Source: Geothrix edaphica (GTDB lineage Bacteria; Acidobacteriota; Holophagae; Holophagales; Holophagaceae). Taken from it: a stretch of DNA of 64,000 bases. Location of the stretch: contig NZ_BSDC01000001.1 of assembly GCF_030268045.1 (NCBI RefSeq), forward strand, positions 1,612,001 through 1,676,000. Reading direction: 5' to 3'. Positions 7,413-17,308 of this stretch are shown piece after piece. The stretch's first letter is position 1, and every line of letters begins with the position of its first letter. A program made the position numbers and the translations under genes. Under the pieces are notes generated by a model. The model searched no databases, was not told the DNA's origin, and was given only the letters and a program-made list of their open reading frames with translations.

Positions 7413-8528
7413 ATGATGGATCTGAAACTGCCCCTTTGGAAACCGGCCTCCGCGTTTCTGCTGTTGTTCTCGTTAGTCGCCTGCGGGAGTTCCAGTAATG
7501 GGGGTCAAACCGCACGGCCAGGCACACCTACAGGCACACCGACGGTCCTTTCTCATGCCCCCCTCGCCGGTGCCACCAACGTCCCCATCAACGGAAATGT
7601 GAGTGCCACGTTCAGTGAGCCGATGGATGGTGCCACCCTCACCGGCAGCACCTTCACCCTGACCACCGGGGCGGCGGCAACCCCGGTCCAGGGCACCGTG
7701 ATCTACGGAAATTCTAAAGCCTACTTCACGCCAAGCACACCCCTTGCCAGCAACAGCTCGTTCACCGCGACGATCAGCACCGGGGCCAAGAGCACCATGG
7801 GCATGGCCCTCGCGGCGAAGCTCACCTGGACCTTCACCACTGGCACGACCGTGGCGGCCGCAGCTCCTGTGAGCCTTGGGACGGCCGGCACCTATGTGAT
7901 CCTCGCGAAAACCGGGATTTCCACCGTGCCGACCTCCGCCATCACGGGAAATCTGGGCGTCAGCCCAGCCGCGGCCAGCTACATCACGGGATTCTCGTTG
8001 ATTGCGGATTCGACGAATGTGTTCTCAACCAGCCCGCAGGTCACGGGGAAGGTGTACGCGGCTGACTACGCAGTGCCCACCCCGACCAACCTGACCACGG
8101 CGGTCAGCGACATGGGGACCGCATTCACTGATGCGGCGGGCCGCGCGCCCAGCGTCGCCGAGTTGGGCGCCGGAAACATCGGAGGGATGACCCTCGCCCC
8201 TGGTGTCTACAAATGGGGTACCAGCCTCCTGATCCCGACGGATGTCACCCTCAGCGGCAGTGCGACGGATGTCTGGATCTTCCAGATCGCCCAGAACCTG
8301 ACCGTGAGCAGCGCCGCGAGAATCCTCCTGACGGGCGGTGCACTGCCCAAGAACGTCTTCTGGCAGGTCAGCGGCCTCGTGGATGTCGGCACCACGGCCC
8401 ACTGCGAAGGGGTCGTTCTGAGCCAGACGGCAGTCACGTTGCACACGGGTGCCACGATCAATGGCCGGCTGCTGGCACAGACCGCAGTCAGCCTCGATGG
8501 AAACACCGTCGTTCAACCCGCCCAGTAA
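7413..8528 (+). CDS. Lipoprotein with Ig-like and ice-binding (DUF3494) domains
   Basis: 371 residues. The lipobox LVAC places lipidation at Cys 24. Residues about 45-145 form a bacterial Ig-like domain (SHAPLAGATNVPINGNVSATF, then FTPSTPLASNSSFTATI). From about 150 to the end it matches the DUF3494 ice-binding pattern: LGTAGTYVILAKTGIS, SAITGNLGVSP, GGMTLAPGVYKW, VWIFQIAQNLTV, and the last turns LSQTAVTLHTGATINGRLLA. These beta-solenoids bind ice crystals in psychrophiles, but many homologues come from organisms with no known cold exposure, so activity is inferred. The ATG at 7413 follows AAGAGAG at 7395-7401; ATG 7416 is equally usable. It ends at a strong terminator. Confidence 0.85.
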   Translation: MMDLKLPLWKPASAFLLLFSLVACGSSSNGGQTARPGTPTGTPTVLSHAPLAGATNVPINGNVSATFSEPMDGATLTGSTFTLTTGAAATPVQGTVIYGNSKAYFTPSTPLASNSSFTATISTGAKSTMGMALAAKLTWTFTTGTTVAAAAPVSLGTAGTYVILAKTGISTVPTSAITGNLGVSPAAASYITGFSLIADSTNVFSTSPQVTGKVYAADYAVPTPTNLTTAVSDMGTAFTDAAGRAPSVAELGAGNIGGMTLAPGVYKWGTSLLIPTDVTLSGSATDVWIFQIAQNLTVSSAARILLTGGALPKNVFWQVSGLVDVGTTAHCEGVVLSQTAVTLHTGATINGRLLAQTAVSLDGNTVVQPAQ

Positions 8529-8554
8529 GTCGACCAAGAAGCATCCACAGTGCC

Positions 8555-8597
8555 ACCGGGGCCGGGCGGTTATCGCCTGGCCCCGGTTTTTCATTTT
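8555..8597 (+). terminator. Strong Rho-independent terminator after the ice-binding gene
   Basis: A 14-bp stem (ACCGGGGCCGGGCG at 8555-8568 with its near-perfect complement at 8574-8587, one G-T pair) with a 5-nt loop is followed by TTTT, C and ATTTT. It isolates the transcript from the acyl-CoA dehydrogenase gene, which points the other way. Confidence 0.85.
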
Positions 8598-8671
8598 CAC
8601 CCCAGGCTCCGGTTGGACTGAGGTGATCGACACTCGGAGACAAAGCTGAGCGAGCTCTTTGTCAGCGTCGG

Positions 8672-10507
8672 CTAGAACATCGCCTCCATGGGAGCGGTTT
8701 CGCCGGCCTGGAGGGCTACGGCCTGGGCGGCCACGAGGGGCAGGCCCCGGTGGGCGAAGTGGATCGCGGTCTGGACCTTGTTCTGGTAGAAGGCCGCTTC
8801 ACGGCTCTCCGCGAGGAGGGCCCGGACGGCGGCGGGGTTCCCGGCATCCACGCTGCGTTCCTGCAGAAGCGCGGCCAGCTTGCCCTGCGCCAGCGCCGCC
8901 TGTTGGAGCAGGAGGTGGCCCGCCACCACATGACCGACCATGTCCAGCAGGGGCACGGCATTCAGTCCCAGGAGCAAGGCGGCATTCTCCCGGGCGGGGA
9001 TCTCCTGGAGCACCGCGCCCAGGGCCTTCGCGGCATCGCCCAGCTGGCGGGCGGAAGGACCCAGGACCGGGTCGGCGGCCAGGGACTTGACCGTCGCTCC
9101 CACGAGCCCCATCAGGGCCTTCACGGGACGGCCATCCTGCATCCGGAACTTGCGGCCCACCAGATCCAGGGCCTGGATGCCATTGGTGCCTTCGTAGATC
9201 GAGGCGATCTTGCAGTCGCGGAGGTACTGCTCGGCGGGATACTCCATCGTGTAGCCGTAGCCACCGAAGGTCTGCAGCGCCCATTCCGTCACGCGGAAGC
9301 CCCAGTCCGAGCACCAGGCCTTGCTGACCGGCGTGAACAGCTCGACCAGGCCCTGCCAGCGGTCGCGCTCCTCGCCCGTGGAGACATGGGCCATGTCCAT
9401 GCACCAGGCGGTGTAGGTCACCAGGGCGCGCATGGCCTGCACGTAGGCGGACTGCATGAGGAGCATCCGCCGCACATCGGGATGCTCGATGATGAGGGAC
9501 TGCCCGGCGCCCTTGCCCGCGCTGGGGGCGCGGCCCTGCAGGCGCTCCTTGGCATAGGCCAGGGCGGCCTGGTGGGCGGCGGAGGCATTGCCCAGGCCCT
9601 GGACACCGACCTCGTAGCGGGCGGCGTTCATCATCTGGAACATGTGGGCCAGCCCCTGCCCTTCCTGCCCCAGCAGGAAGCCCTGGCTGCCGTCGTTGGT
9701 GCCGAACACGAGGCTGCAGGTGGGTGAACCGTGGATGCCCAGCTTGTGCTCGATGCCGGCGCAGGCGACGTCGTTGGGTGCGCCCAGGCTGCCGTCGGCA
9801 TTCACCCGGACCTTGGGCACCACGAAGAGGCTCAGGCCCTTGGGTCCGGCCGGTGCATCGGGGGTGCGGGCCAGCACCGCATGGATGATGTTCGGCGTGA
9901 GCTCGTGGTCGCCGCTGGTGATGAAGATCTTCTCGCCGCTGATGAGGTAGGTGCCATCGGCCTGCTTCACGGCCTTGGTGGTTAGGGCGCCCAGGTCGCT
10001 GCCCGCGCCGGCTTCCGTGAGGCACATGGTGCCGGTCCACTCCCCGGTGTACATCTTTTCGCAGTAGACCGCCTTCAGCTCATCGCTCCCGAAGGTCTCG
10101 ATGAGGTGGGCGGCGCCGCGGGTGAGCAGCAGCTTGAGCCCCAGGGCCGTGTTCGCGCCCATGAGGAACTCGCTGATGCCCGTGCCCACGGACTCCGGCA
10201 GGCCCATGCCGCCGAACTCTGGGTTCATGGTGGCGCTGATCCAGCCGCCCGAGGCCAGATCCTGGAAGGCTCCGGCGAAGCCATCCGGCAGGCGGACCTT
10301 CCCGTTCTCCCACTGGGCGCCGACCCGGTCCCCCGTCTCGTTGCAGGCGGCGACGCTGCCCTTGGCGACCTTGAGGGCCTCGTCCAGCACCATGCCGAGC
10401 TGGTCGCGATCCACCTCCTGGTAGGCCTCGGACTTCAGCACCGCGTCCAGATCCAGCCACTCGAGGAGGTTGAAGCGGACATCACGGATATCGTCGAGGT
10501 ACTTCAT
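8672..10507 (-). CDS. Acyl-CoA dehydrogenase, long form with C-terminal extension
   Basis: 611 residues, longer than the ~380 of short- and medium-chain enzymes. The FAD/substrate core spans roughly 60-460: MCLTEAGAGSDLGAL, ISGEKIFITSGDHE, FGGYGYTMEYPAEQYLRD, and SIYEGTNGIQALDL with the catalytic glutamate. A ~130-residue C-terminal helical domain follows, as in DmdC/FadE5-type enzymes. It oxidises acyl-CoA to 2-enoyl-CoA and passes electrons to ETF (etfBA at 42181). GGAGG precedes the ATG at 10507. It lies 130 bp downstream of the acyl-CoA synthetase on the same strand, so activation and oxidation of an acid are probably coupled. The exact acyl chain is unknown; a 3-methylmercaptopropionyl-CoA dehydrogenase role is possible but not supported by neighbours. 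Confidence 0.9.
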   Translation of the reverse strand: MKYLDDIRDVRFNLLEWLDLDAVLKSEAYQEVDRDQLGMVLDEALKVAKGSVAACNETGDRVGAQWENGKVRLPDGFAGAFQDLASGGWISATMNPEFGGMGLPESVGTGISEFLMGANTALGLKLLLTRGAAHLIETFGSDELKAVYCEKMYTGEWTGTMCLTEAGAGSDLGALTTKAVKQADGTYLISGEKIFITSGDHELTPNIIHAVLARTPDAPAGPKGLSLFVVPKVRVNADGSLGAPNDVACAGIEHKLGIHGSPTCSLVFGTNDGSQGFLLGQEGQGLAHMFQMMNAARYEVGVQGLGNASAAHQAALAYAKERLQGRAPSAGKGAGQSLIIEHPDVRRMLLMQSAYVQAMRALVTYTAWCMDMAHVSTGEERDRWQGLVELFTPVSKAWCSDWGFRVTEWALQTFGGYGYTMEYPAEQYLRDCKIASIYEGTNGIQALDLVGRKFRMQDGRPVKALMGLVGATVKSLAADPVLGPSARQLGDAAKALGAVLQEIPARENAALLLGLNAVPLLDMVGHVVAGHLLLQQAALAQGKLAALLQERSVDAGNPAAVRALLAESREAAFYQNKVQTAIHFAHRGLPLVAAQAVALQAGETAPMEAMF

Positions 10508-10637
10508 GGGAGCCTCCAGGAGGAGAGAGCGGGATGGATGCCAAGGGACGAGGGCTTTCCTTCATTCTTCGCCCAGACACCTCGCCCCACCAATACCTGT
10601 CCTCAGGTAAGTTGCGCCGGGCTTTCCAGAGCGGTGG

Positions 10638-12314
<1,677 letters not shown>

Positions 12315-12478
12315 CTGGTCCTCCTGGTTTGCTTGGGGTATAGAGCAATCTAGGACGGCCCCGACCCGCCGTCCAGGATGAAAAACGACGTGCAGGGGGA
12401 GAAAGAATCTCAAGTAGGACCGGGGGCTGAGCCTGCATGGTAGGGTGGTCGCGTTGCACCCCCTCCGCGAGGCTTCCT

Positions 12479-14917
12479 GTGTTCAGCATCATCCCTGACG
12501 GCGCAGGTTACCGGGAATTCGTCCTGCTGAAGGATGGCCAGGGCGTGCTCCTGCGGATCGCGACTCCGGATGACGTGGAGCGGGTGGCGGCCTTCATCCA
12601 GGGGCTCTCCCGCGCCAGCATGGCCATGCGGTTCATGGGCGGCGTGTCCAGCGTGTCCCGCAAGTTCGTGGAGGACCTCTGCGACGAGAACCCCCACCAG
12701 CAGGCCTGCCTGCTGGCCATCGAAGGCGAGGGGGCGGAGCAGCAGGTGCTCGGCCTGGGCAACTATGTGGGCGACGGCGGGGCCGTGGCCGAAGTGGCCT
12801 TCATGATCGGGGACGCGCACCAGGGCCGGGGCATCGGCACGCTGATCCTCGAGCGGCTGGCGGGCCTGGCCGCCGGCGCAGGGTACGTGGGCTTCGAGGC
12901 CGAGCTGCTCCACGAGAACCAGAAGATGGCCAACGTCTTCCGGGATTCCGGGTTCGAGACCACCCGGGCCATGGAGGGCGGCATCATCCACGTGCGCTTC
13001 CCCCTGAGCGCCCCCGAGGCCCAGCGCGAGCGCGCGGAGATCCGCGAGCGCGTGGCCACGGCCAATTCCCTCGTCCCGCTCCTGCGGCCCGGCAGCGTGG
13101 CCGTGGTGGGCGCCTCCCGGGACCCCGCCTCCGTGGGGAGCATCATTTTCCGCAACATCCTCAAGGGAGGCTTCCAGGGGGCTGCCTATCCGGTCAACCC
13201 CAGGGCCAAGACCATCGAAGGCGTGCCGGCCTATCCATCCCTGGACTCCCTGCCGGAGTCGCCGGACCTGGTGGTCCTCGCCGTCCCCGCCATCAAGGTG
13301 TCCGCCCTCGCCAAGCGCGCCCTGGACAAGGGCGCCCGCGGGCTCCTGGTCCTCACGGCCGGCTTCGCGGAGACGGGCCCGGAGGGCGCGCGGCGCCAGG
13401 AGCGCCTGGTGCGGCTGGCCCGCAGCCGGGGGGCGCGGCTGGTGGGCCCCAACTGCCTGGGCCTCCTGAACACGCATGCCGCCGTCCAGCTGAATGCCAG
13501 CCTCGCCACCGTGATGCCCCCCCGAGGCCGGGTGGGGTTCTTCAGCCACTCCGCGGCCCTGGGCGTGGTGATCCTGCAGTACGCCGCCGAGCGGGGGCTG
13601 GGCTTCTCCTCCTTCGTCTCGGCCGGGAACCGGGCCGATGTCTCGGGCAACGACCTGCTCCAGTACTGGGAGGAGGATCCGGACACCGACCTGGCCCTGC
13701 TCTACCTGGAGACCTTCGGGAATCCCCGCCGCTTCGCCCGGCTGGCCCGCCGCATCTCCCACCGCAAGCCGGTCCTCTGCGTGAAGAGCGCCCGGAGCCA
13801 CGCCGGCCGCCGCGTGGCCCAGGCCCACATCGCGGCGAGCCCCCAGAACGACGCCGAGGTGGAGGCCCTCTTCCACCAGGCCGGCGTCATCCGGGCAGAC
13901 ACCCTGGAGGATCTGTTCGACATCGCGCTGCTGCTGTCCCACCAGCCCCTGCCCCGGGGGGACCGCGTGGCCATCGTCAGCAACTCCGGCGGGGTCGCGA
14001 CCATCTGCGCGGATGCCTGCGAGTCCCACGGCATGCGGATCGCCGGCCCCGGCGTGGTGGACCTGCATGCCATGGCCACCCCCGAGCACTACGAGCAGGC
14101 CTGCCGGGAAGCCCTCGAGCATCCTGAGGTCGACGCCCTCATCGCCTCCTTCGCCTGCCTGGGGGACTGCGACCCGGCCCTGGTGGCCCGGGCCATCCGG
14201 CGGGCCGCGGTGCGCGCCGAGCAGACCACGGGCATCGCCAAACCGACCCTGCTCTCCCTCATGGGCGTGAGCGGCGCCGTGCCCGTGGGTTCGGCCACCC
14301 GGGGCGAAAGCACAGGCACGCACCGGATCTTCCCCTCCTACCGCTTCCCGGAATCCGCCGCCCTGGCGCTCTCCAAGGTGGTCCAGTACGCCCACTTCCG
14401 GAGACAGCCCCCCGGCCGGTTCCTGGGCTACTCGGACATCAACGCCGGGGAGGCCCGGCGCCGCGTGGAGCAGCATGTCGAGAAGCTGCCCGACTCCGCC
14501 CACTCGATCTTCTCGCCGGCCCAGGCCAGGGAGCTCGTGGGGTTCTTCGGCGTGCCCGTCACGACGCTCCCGGAACCCGCAGAACGGAAGGGCCCGAGGG
14601 TGACGCTCAACCTGACGGCCGACCCCGATTTCGGACCCATCTGGCGCTTCCACCGCCAGGGCGTGGGATCCATCCTCCGCATCACGCCGCTCACGGACCT
14701 GGACATCGCCGACGTCCTCGAGCGGATGCACCTGCTCCCCACCAGCGGGCTGGGAGAGACCCTCGGCCGCCTGACCCAGCTGGTGGAGGAGCTGCCCTGG
14801 CTCTGCACCCTGGAGGCCCAGGTCGCCGTCCACGGCGAGACCGGCGCCCTCAGTCCCCTGCCCCTGCAGCCCGACCTGCGCCTGACCTTCACCCAGGTCG
14901 GCTTCCGCAAACCCTGA
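12479..14917 (+). CDS. PatA-type protein acetyltransferase: GNAT domain fused to NDP-forming acyl-CoA synthetase domains
   Basis: About 812 residues. Residues ~1-170 are a GNAT acetyltransferase (acetyl-CoA loop QGRGIG at ~115-120). Residues ~190-320 form a Rossmann CoA-binding domain (LRPGSVAVVGASRDPASVGS), followed by two succinyl-CoA-ligase-like domains, and a C-terminal ATP-grasp remnant (DPDFGPIWRF). The GNAT-first order is that of Streptomyces PatA and the reverse of PatZ/YfiQ. The usual SHTGAL segment reads AHIAASP and the ATP-grasp lacks its glycine-rich loop, so ligase activity is doubtful and the module probably senses acyl-CoA. The GTG start at 12479 has GAGG at 12469-12472; an ATG at 12437 is the alternative. 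acuB follows after 16 bp. Likely target: the divergent acyl-CoA synthetase. Confidence 0.87.
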   Translation: MFSIIPDGAGYREFVLLKDGQGVLLRIATPDDVERVAAFIQGLSRASMAMRFMGGVSSVSRKFVEDLCDENPHQQACLLAIEGEGAEQQVLGLGNYVGDGGAVAEVAFMIGDAHQGRGIGTLILERLAGLAAGAGYVGFEAELLHENQKMANVFRDSGFETTRAMEGGIIHVRFPLSAPEAQRERAEIRERVATANSLVPLLRPGSVAVVGASRDPASVGSIIFRNILKGGFQGAAYPVNPRAKTIEGVPAYPSLDSLPESPDLVVLAVPAIKVSALAKRALDKGARGLLVLTAGFAETGPEGARRQERLVRLARSRGARLVGPNCLGLLNTHAAVQLNASLATVMPPRGRVGFFSHSAALGVVILQYAAERGLGFSSFVSAGNRADVSGNDLLQYWEEDPDTDLALLYLETFGNPRRFARLARRISHRKPVLCVKSARSHAGRRVAQAHIAASPQNDAEVEALFHQAGVIRADTLEDLFDIALLLSHQPLPRGDRVAIVSNSGGVATICADACESHGMRIAGPGVVDLHAMATPEHYEQACREALEHPEVDALIASFACLGDCDPALVARAIRRAAVRAEQTTGIAKPTLLSLMGVSGAVPVGSATRGESTGTHRIFPSYRFPESAALALSKVVQYAHFRRQPPGRFLGYSDINAGEARRRVEQHVEKLPDSAHSIFSPAQARELVGFFGVPVTTLPEPAERKGPRVTLNLTADPDFGPIWRFHRQGVGSILRITPLTDLDIADVLERMHLLPTSGLGETLGRLTQLVEELPWLCTLEAQVAVHGETGALSPLPLQPDLRLTFTQVGFRKP

Positions 14918-14933
14918 GCCCAAGGAGACCGCC

Positions 14934-15560
14934 ATGCTGGTGAAGGAGATGATGCGCAGTCCGGTGACGGTGGTTGGCGTGGAGGCCACCATCGGGGAGG
15001 CCCATGAGCTGCTCCAGGCCCACGGCTTCCGCCACCTTCCCGTGGTGGACCGGGGGCGCCTGGTGGGAGTCCTCACGGACCGGGACCTCCGCTTCGCCAC
15101 CAGCAACCTCTGCCACACGGCGCGCACCGCGGAGGATCCCGTCTCCGGCGCCATGAGCAGCCCACCCCTGACGGCCGATCCCCTCGATCCGGTGGAAGAT
15201 GCGGCGCGGATCATGCGCGAGCACAAGATCGGCTGCCTGCCGGTGGTGGACGGCGGTGAGCTGGTGGGCATCCTCACCGGCATGGACCTGCTGGACGCCC
15301 TCATGATCCTCACGGGCGTGACCAAGCCCTCCTCCCGGCTCGAGGTGGCCCTCGCGGACCGGCCGGGCGAGCTGGCCCGGCTCACGGCCTTCCTCGCCGA
15401 TCGCCACGTCAACATCCACTCCATCCTCACCTACCCCTCGCCCGAGGCGGTCCGCACGGTGCTCAGGGTCGCCTCCAACCAGATCCGCCCCCTGGCGGAG
15501 GAACTGCGGACGGCCGAGTTCACGGTCCTGTGGCCGCCGCCCAAGCCATGGCAGCACTGA
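14934..15560 (+). CDS. acuB: AcuB-like protein with two CBS domains and an ACT domain
   Basis: 208 residues. CBS pair: first repeat about 1-58 (MRSPVTVVGVEATIGEAHELL, FRHLPVVDRGRLVGVLTDRDL), second about 75-130 (IGCLPVVDGGELVGILTGMDLL). A C-terminal ACT domain (~138-208, RLEVALADRPGELARLTAFLAD) follows. CBS pairs bind adenine nucleotides and ACT domains bind small metabolites, so this is probably the sensor of the module. In Bacillus subtilis AcuB sits between AcuA (acetyltransferase) and AcuC (deacetylase) in the same order; its molecular role there is not settled. AAGGAG precedes the ATG. The 3' end overlaps acuC by 13 nt, indicating coupled translation. Confidence 0.88.
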   Translation: MLVKEMMRSPVTVVGVEATIGEAHELLQAHGFRHLPVVDRGRLVGVLTDRDLRFATSNLCHTARTAEDPVSGAMSSPPLTADPLDPVEDAARIMREHKIGCLPVVDGGELVGILTGMDLLDALMILTGVTKPSSRLEVALADRPGELARLTAFLADRHVNIHSILTYPSPEAVRTVLRVASNQIRPLAEELRTAEFTVLWPPPKPWQH

Positions 15561-16681
15561 TCTACCGCCCGGAATACGCCGGGTACGACTTCGGGCCGGA
15601 GCATCCCTTCACGCCGGCGCGGCTGAGCATGCTCCTGGACCTGATCCACTCCCTGGGACACCCGACCTCGCCCATCGCGGCCCCGGCGGCGACCCGGGAG
15701 GAGATCCTGTCTGTCCACGACGAGGCCTTCGTCGCGATGGTGGAGGCCCTGGACCGTGGCGAGACCCGCCCGGAGGCCGAGCAGTTCGGCCTGGGCACTC
15801 CGGACAATCCCGTCTTTCCGGGCATGGACCTCGCGGCCCGCTGGCTGGTGGGCGGCACCCTCCACGGCGCACGCCTGCTGATGGCGGGAACCGAGACCCG
15901 CGTGCTCCAGCTGGGCGGCGGGCTGCACCATGCCCAGAAGGACCGCGCCGCCGGCTTCTGCATGTACAACGACCTGGCCGTGGCCATCCAGGCCTGCGTG
16001 GACCACGGCTGGCGCGTGGCCTACCTGGACATCGACCTCCATCACGGGGATGGCGTCCAGAGCCTGTTCTACGGCAATGACCGGGTGCTGACCATCAGCC
16101 TCCACGAGACCGGGCACTACCTCTACCCCGGCACCGGCCACATCCAGGAGCTGGGCACCGGCCCCGCGCGAGGCCTGAGCGTGAACGTCCCCCTGGAGCC
16201 CTTCACAGAGGCCGAGAGCTACCTGGAGGCCTTCGAGGCCGTGGTGCCCCGGGCCCTGGCCGAGTTCTCGCCCCACATCCTGGTGGTGCAGGCGGGCGCG
16301 GACGCACACTTCGCCGACCCCCTCGGCGACCTGGCCCTGACCACGCAGACCTTCCAGGCGCTTCACCGCCGGATCCTCGACCTGGCCGAAGCTCACACCC
16401 AGGGCCGGGTACTCGTCACGCTGGGCGGCGGCTATGAGGCCCAGGTGGTGGCCCGCGTCTGGACAATCCTCTACCTCACCCTGATGGATCTCCCCATCCC
16501 CGAAGCCCTCCCGCAGGACTGGCTGGATCGCTGGCAGCACCTCCTGGGCGCGGACGTCGGCCGGACCCTCCACGACCCGACCCCGGCCTATCCGGAACTG
16601 CCCGGCCGGGCGGAACGGAACCGCCGCAACCAGGACGTGGTCGGGCGGCTGCTGGATTCCCTCGTCCGCTACTGGCTCTAG
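15548..16681 (+). CDS. acuC: AcuC-type protein lysine deacetylase (HDAC family)
   Basis: 377 residues. The family start (ALIYRPEYAGYDFGPEHPF) is followed by the active-site histidine pair at 127-128 (GGGLHHA), zinc ligands Asp 163 and His 165 (DIDLHHGDG) and Asp 252 (GADAHFADPLG), and the catalytic tyrosine at ~296 (LGGGYEA). It should remove acetyl groups from lysines, reactivating an acetylated acyl-CoA synthetase. The ATG at 15548 lies inside the end of acuB; a GTG at 15530 would add six residues. There is no strong ribosome site, consistent with translational coupling. ruvA follows after 39 bp. Confidence 0.9.
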   Translation: MAALIYRPEYAGYDFGPEHPFTPARLSMLLDLIHSLGHPTSPIAAPAATREEILSVHDEAFVAMVEALDRGETRPEAEQFGLGTPDNPVFPGMDLAARWLVGGTLHGARLLMAGTETRVLQLGGGLHHAQKDRAAGFCMYNDLAVAIQACVDHGWRVAYLDIDLHHGDGVQSLFYGNDRVLTISLHETGHYLYPGTGHIQELGTGPARGLSVNVPLEPFTEAESYLEAFEAVVPRALAEFSPHILVVQAGADAHFADPLGDLALTTQTFQALHRRILDLAEAHTQGRVLVTLGGGYEAQVVARVWTILYLTLMDLPIPEALPQDWLDRWQHLLGADVGRTLHDPTPAYPELPGRAERNRRNQDVVGRLLDSLVRYWL

Positions 16682-16720
16682 CGGGCCAGGCGAGGGCCGC
16701 TCTTCCGGTATCCTCGAAGG

Positions 16721-17308
16721 ATGATCGGACGCCTGCGCGGGGAACTCATCCAGAAGCTGCCGAACCTGGCCCTCGTCGAGTGTGGCGGGGTGGGCTACGC
16801 CGCGGCCATCAGCCTCTCCACTTACGGCCTGCTGCCGGAGGTGGGCGCCCAGGTGCTGCTGCATACGGAACTGCTGGTGCGCGAGAACGAGATCGCCCTG
16901 CTGGGCTTCTCCTCCGCGCAGGAGCGGGAGCTCTACCGGCTGCTGGTGAAGGTGGATGGCGTGGGGCCCAAACTGGCCCTGGCCGCCCTGGGCGCCCTGA
17001 ACCTCGAGGACCTGGTGCGCGCGATCCGGGGCCGGGACGTGAAGACCCTCACCCGCATTCCCGGTGTGGGGAAGAAGACCGCCGAGAAGATGTGCTTCGA
17101 GCTGTCGGAGAAGATGGGCGGCCTCTCGGGGCTGGACGGCCTCGCGGGAACTGCCTCGGGCGACCCCTGGGAGGAGAGCCTGCGCTCGGCCATGACGAAT
17201 CTTGGCTTCAAGGAGGATGCGGTGCTGCCGGTGGTGGCTGATCTCCGCGCCTCGAAGCCGCCCCTGGCGGAGGCCATCCGCCTTGCTTTGAAGGCCCTGC
17301 AGCGATGA
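16721..17308 (+). CDS. ruvA: Holliday junction branch migration protein RuvA
   Basis: 195 residues, normal length. It starts MIGRLRGEL (OB fold), has the two helix-hairpin-helix motifs (VDGVGPKLALAAL and IPGVGKKTAEKM) and a C-terminal helical domain III that contacts RuvB. RuvA tetramers bind four-way junctions and load RuvB. No ruvB or ruvC is in this window. GAAGG abuts the ATG, too close to act as a normal ribosome site, and a TATCCT element at 16709 could make the message leaderless. It overlaps the next gene by 4 nt. Confidence 0.95.
   Translation: MIGRLRGELIQKLPNLALVECGGVGYAAAISLSTYGLLPEVGAQVLLHTELLVRENEIALLGFSSAQERELYRLLVKVDGVGPKLALAALGALNLEDLVRAIRGRDVKTLTRIPGVGKKTAEKMCFELSEKMGGLSGLDGLAGTASGDPWEESLRSAMTNLGFKEDAVLPVVADLRASKPPLAEAIRLALKALQR

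Noticed and set aside
5872-8597. Integrated element with attachment sites at tRNA-Ala
   Set aside because: I found no copy of the tRNA 3' end downstream and no integrase or transposase; only composition supports transfer.
12410-15430. A 1006-codon open frame on the minus strand across the acetyltransferase and acuB genes
   Set aside because: The plus-strand genes have complete domains, ribosome sites and coupling. The antisense frame is a by-product of GC-rich third positions and has no recognisable domain.
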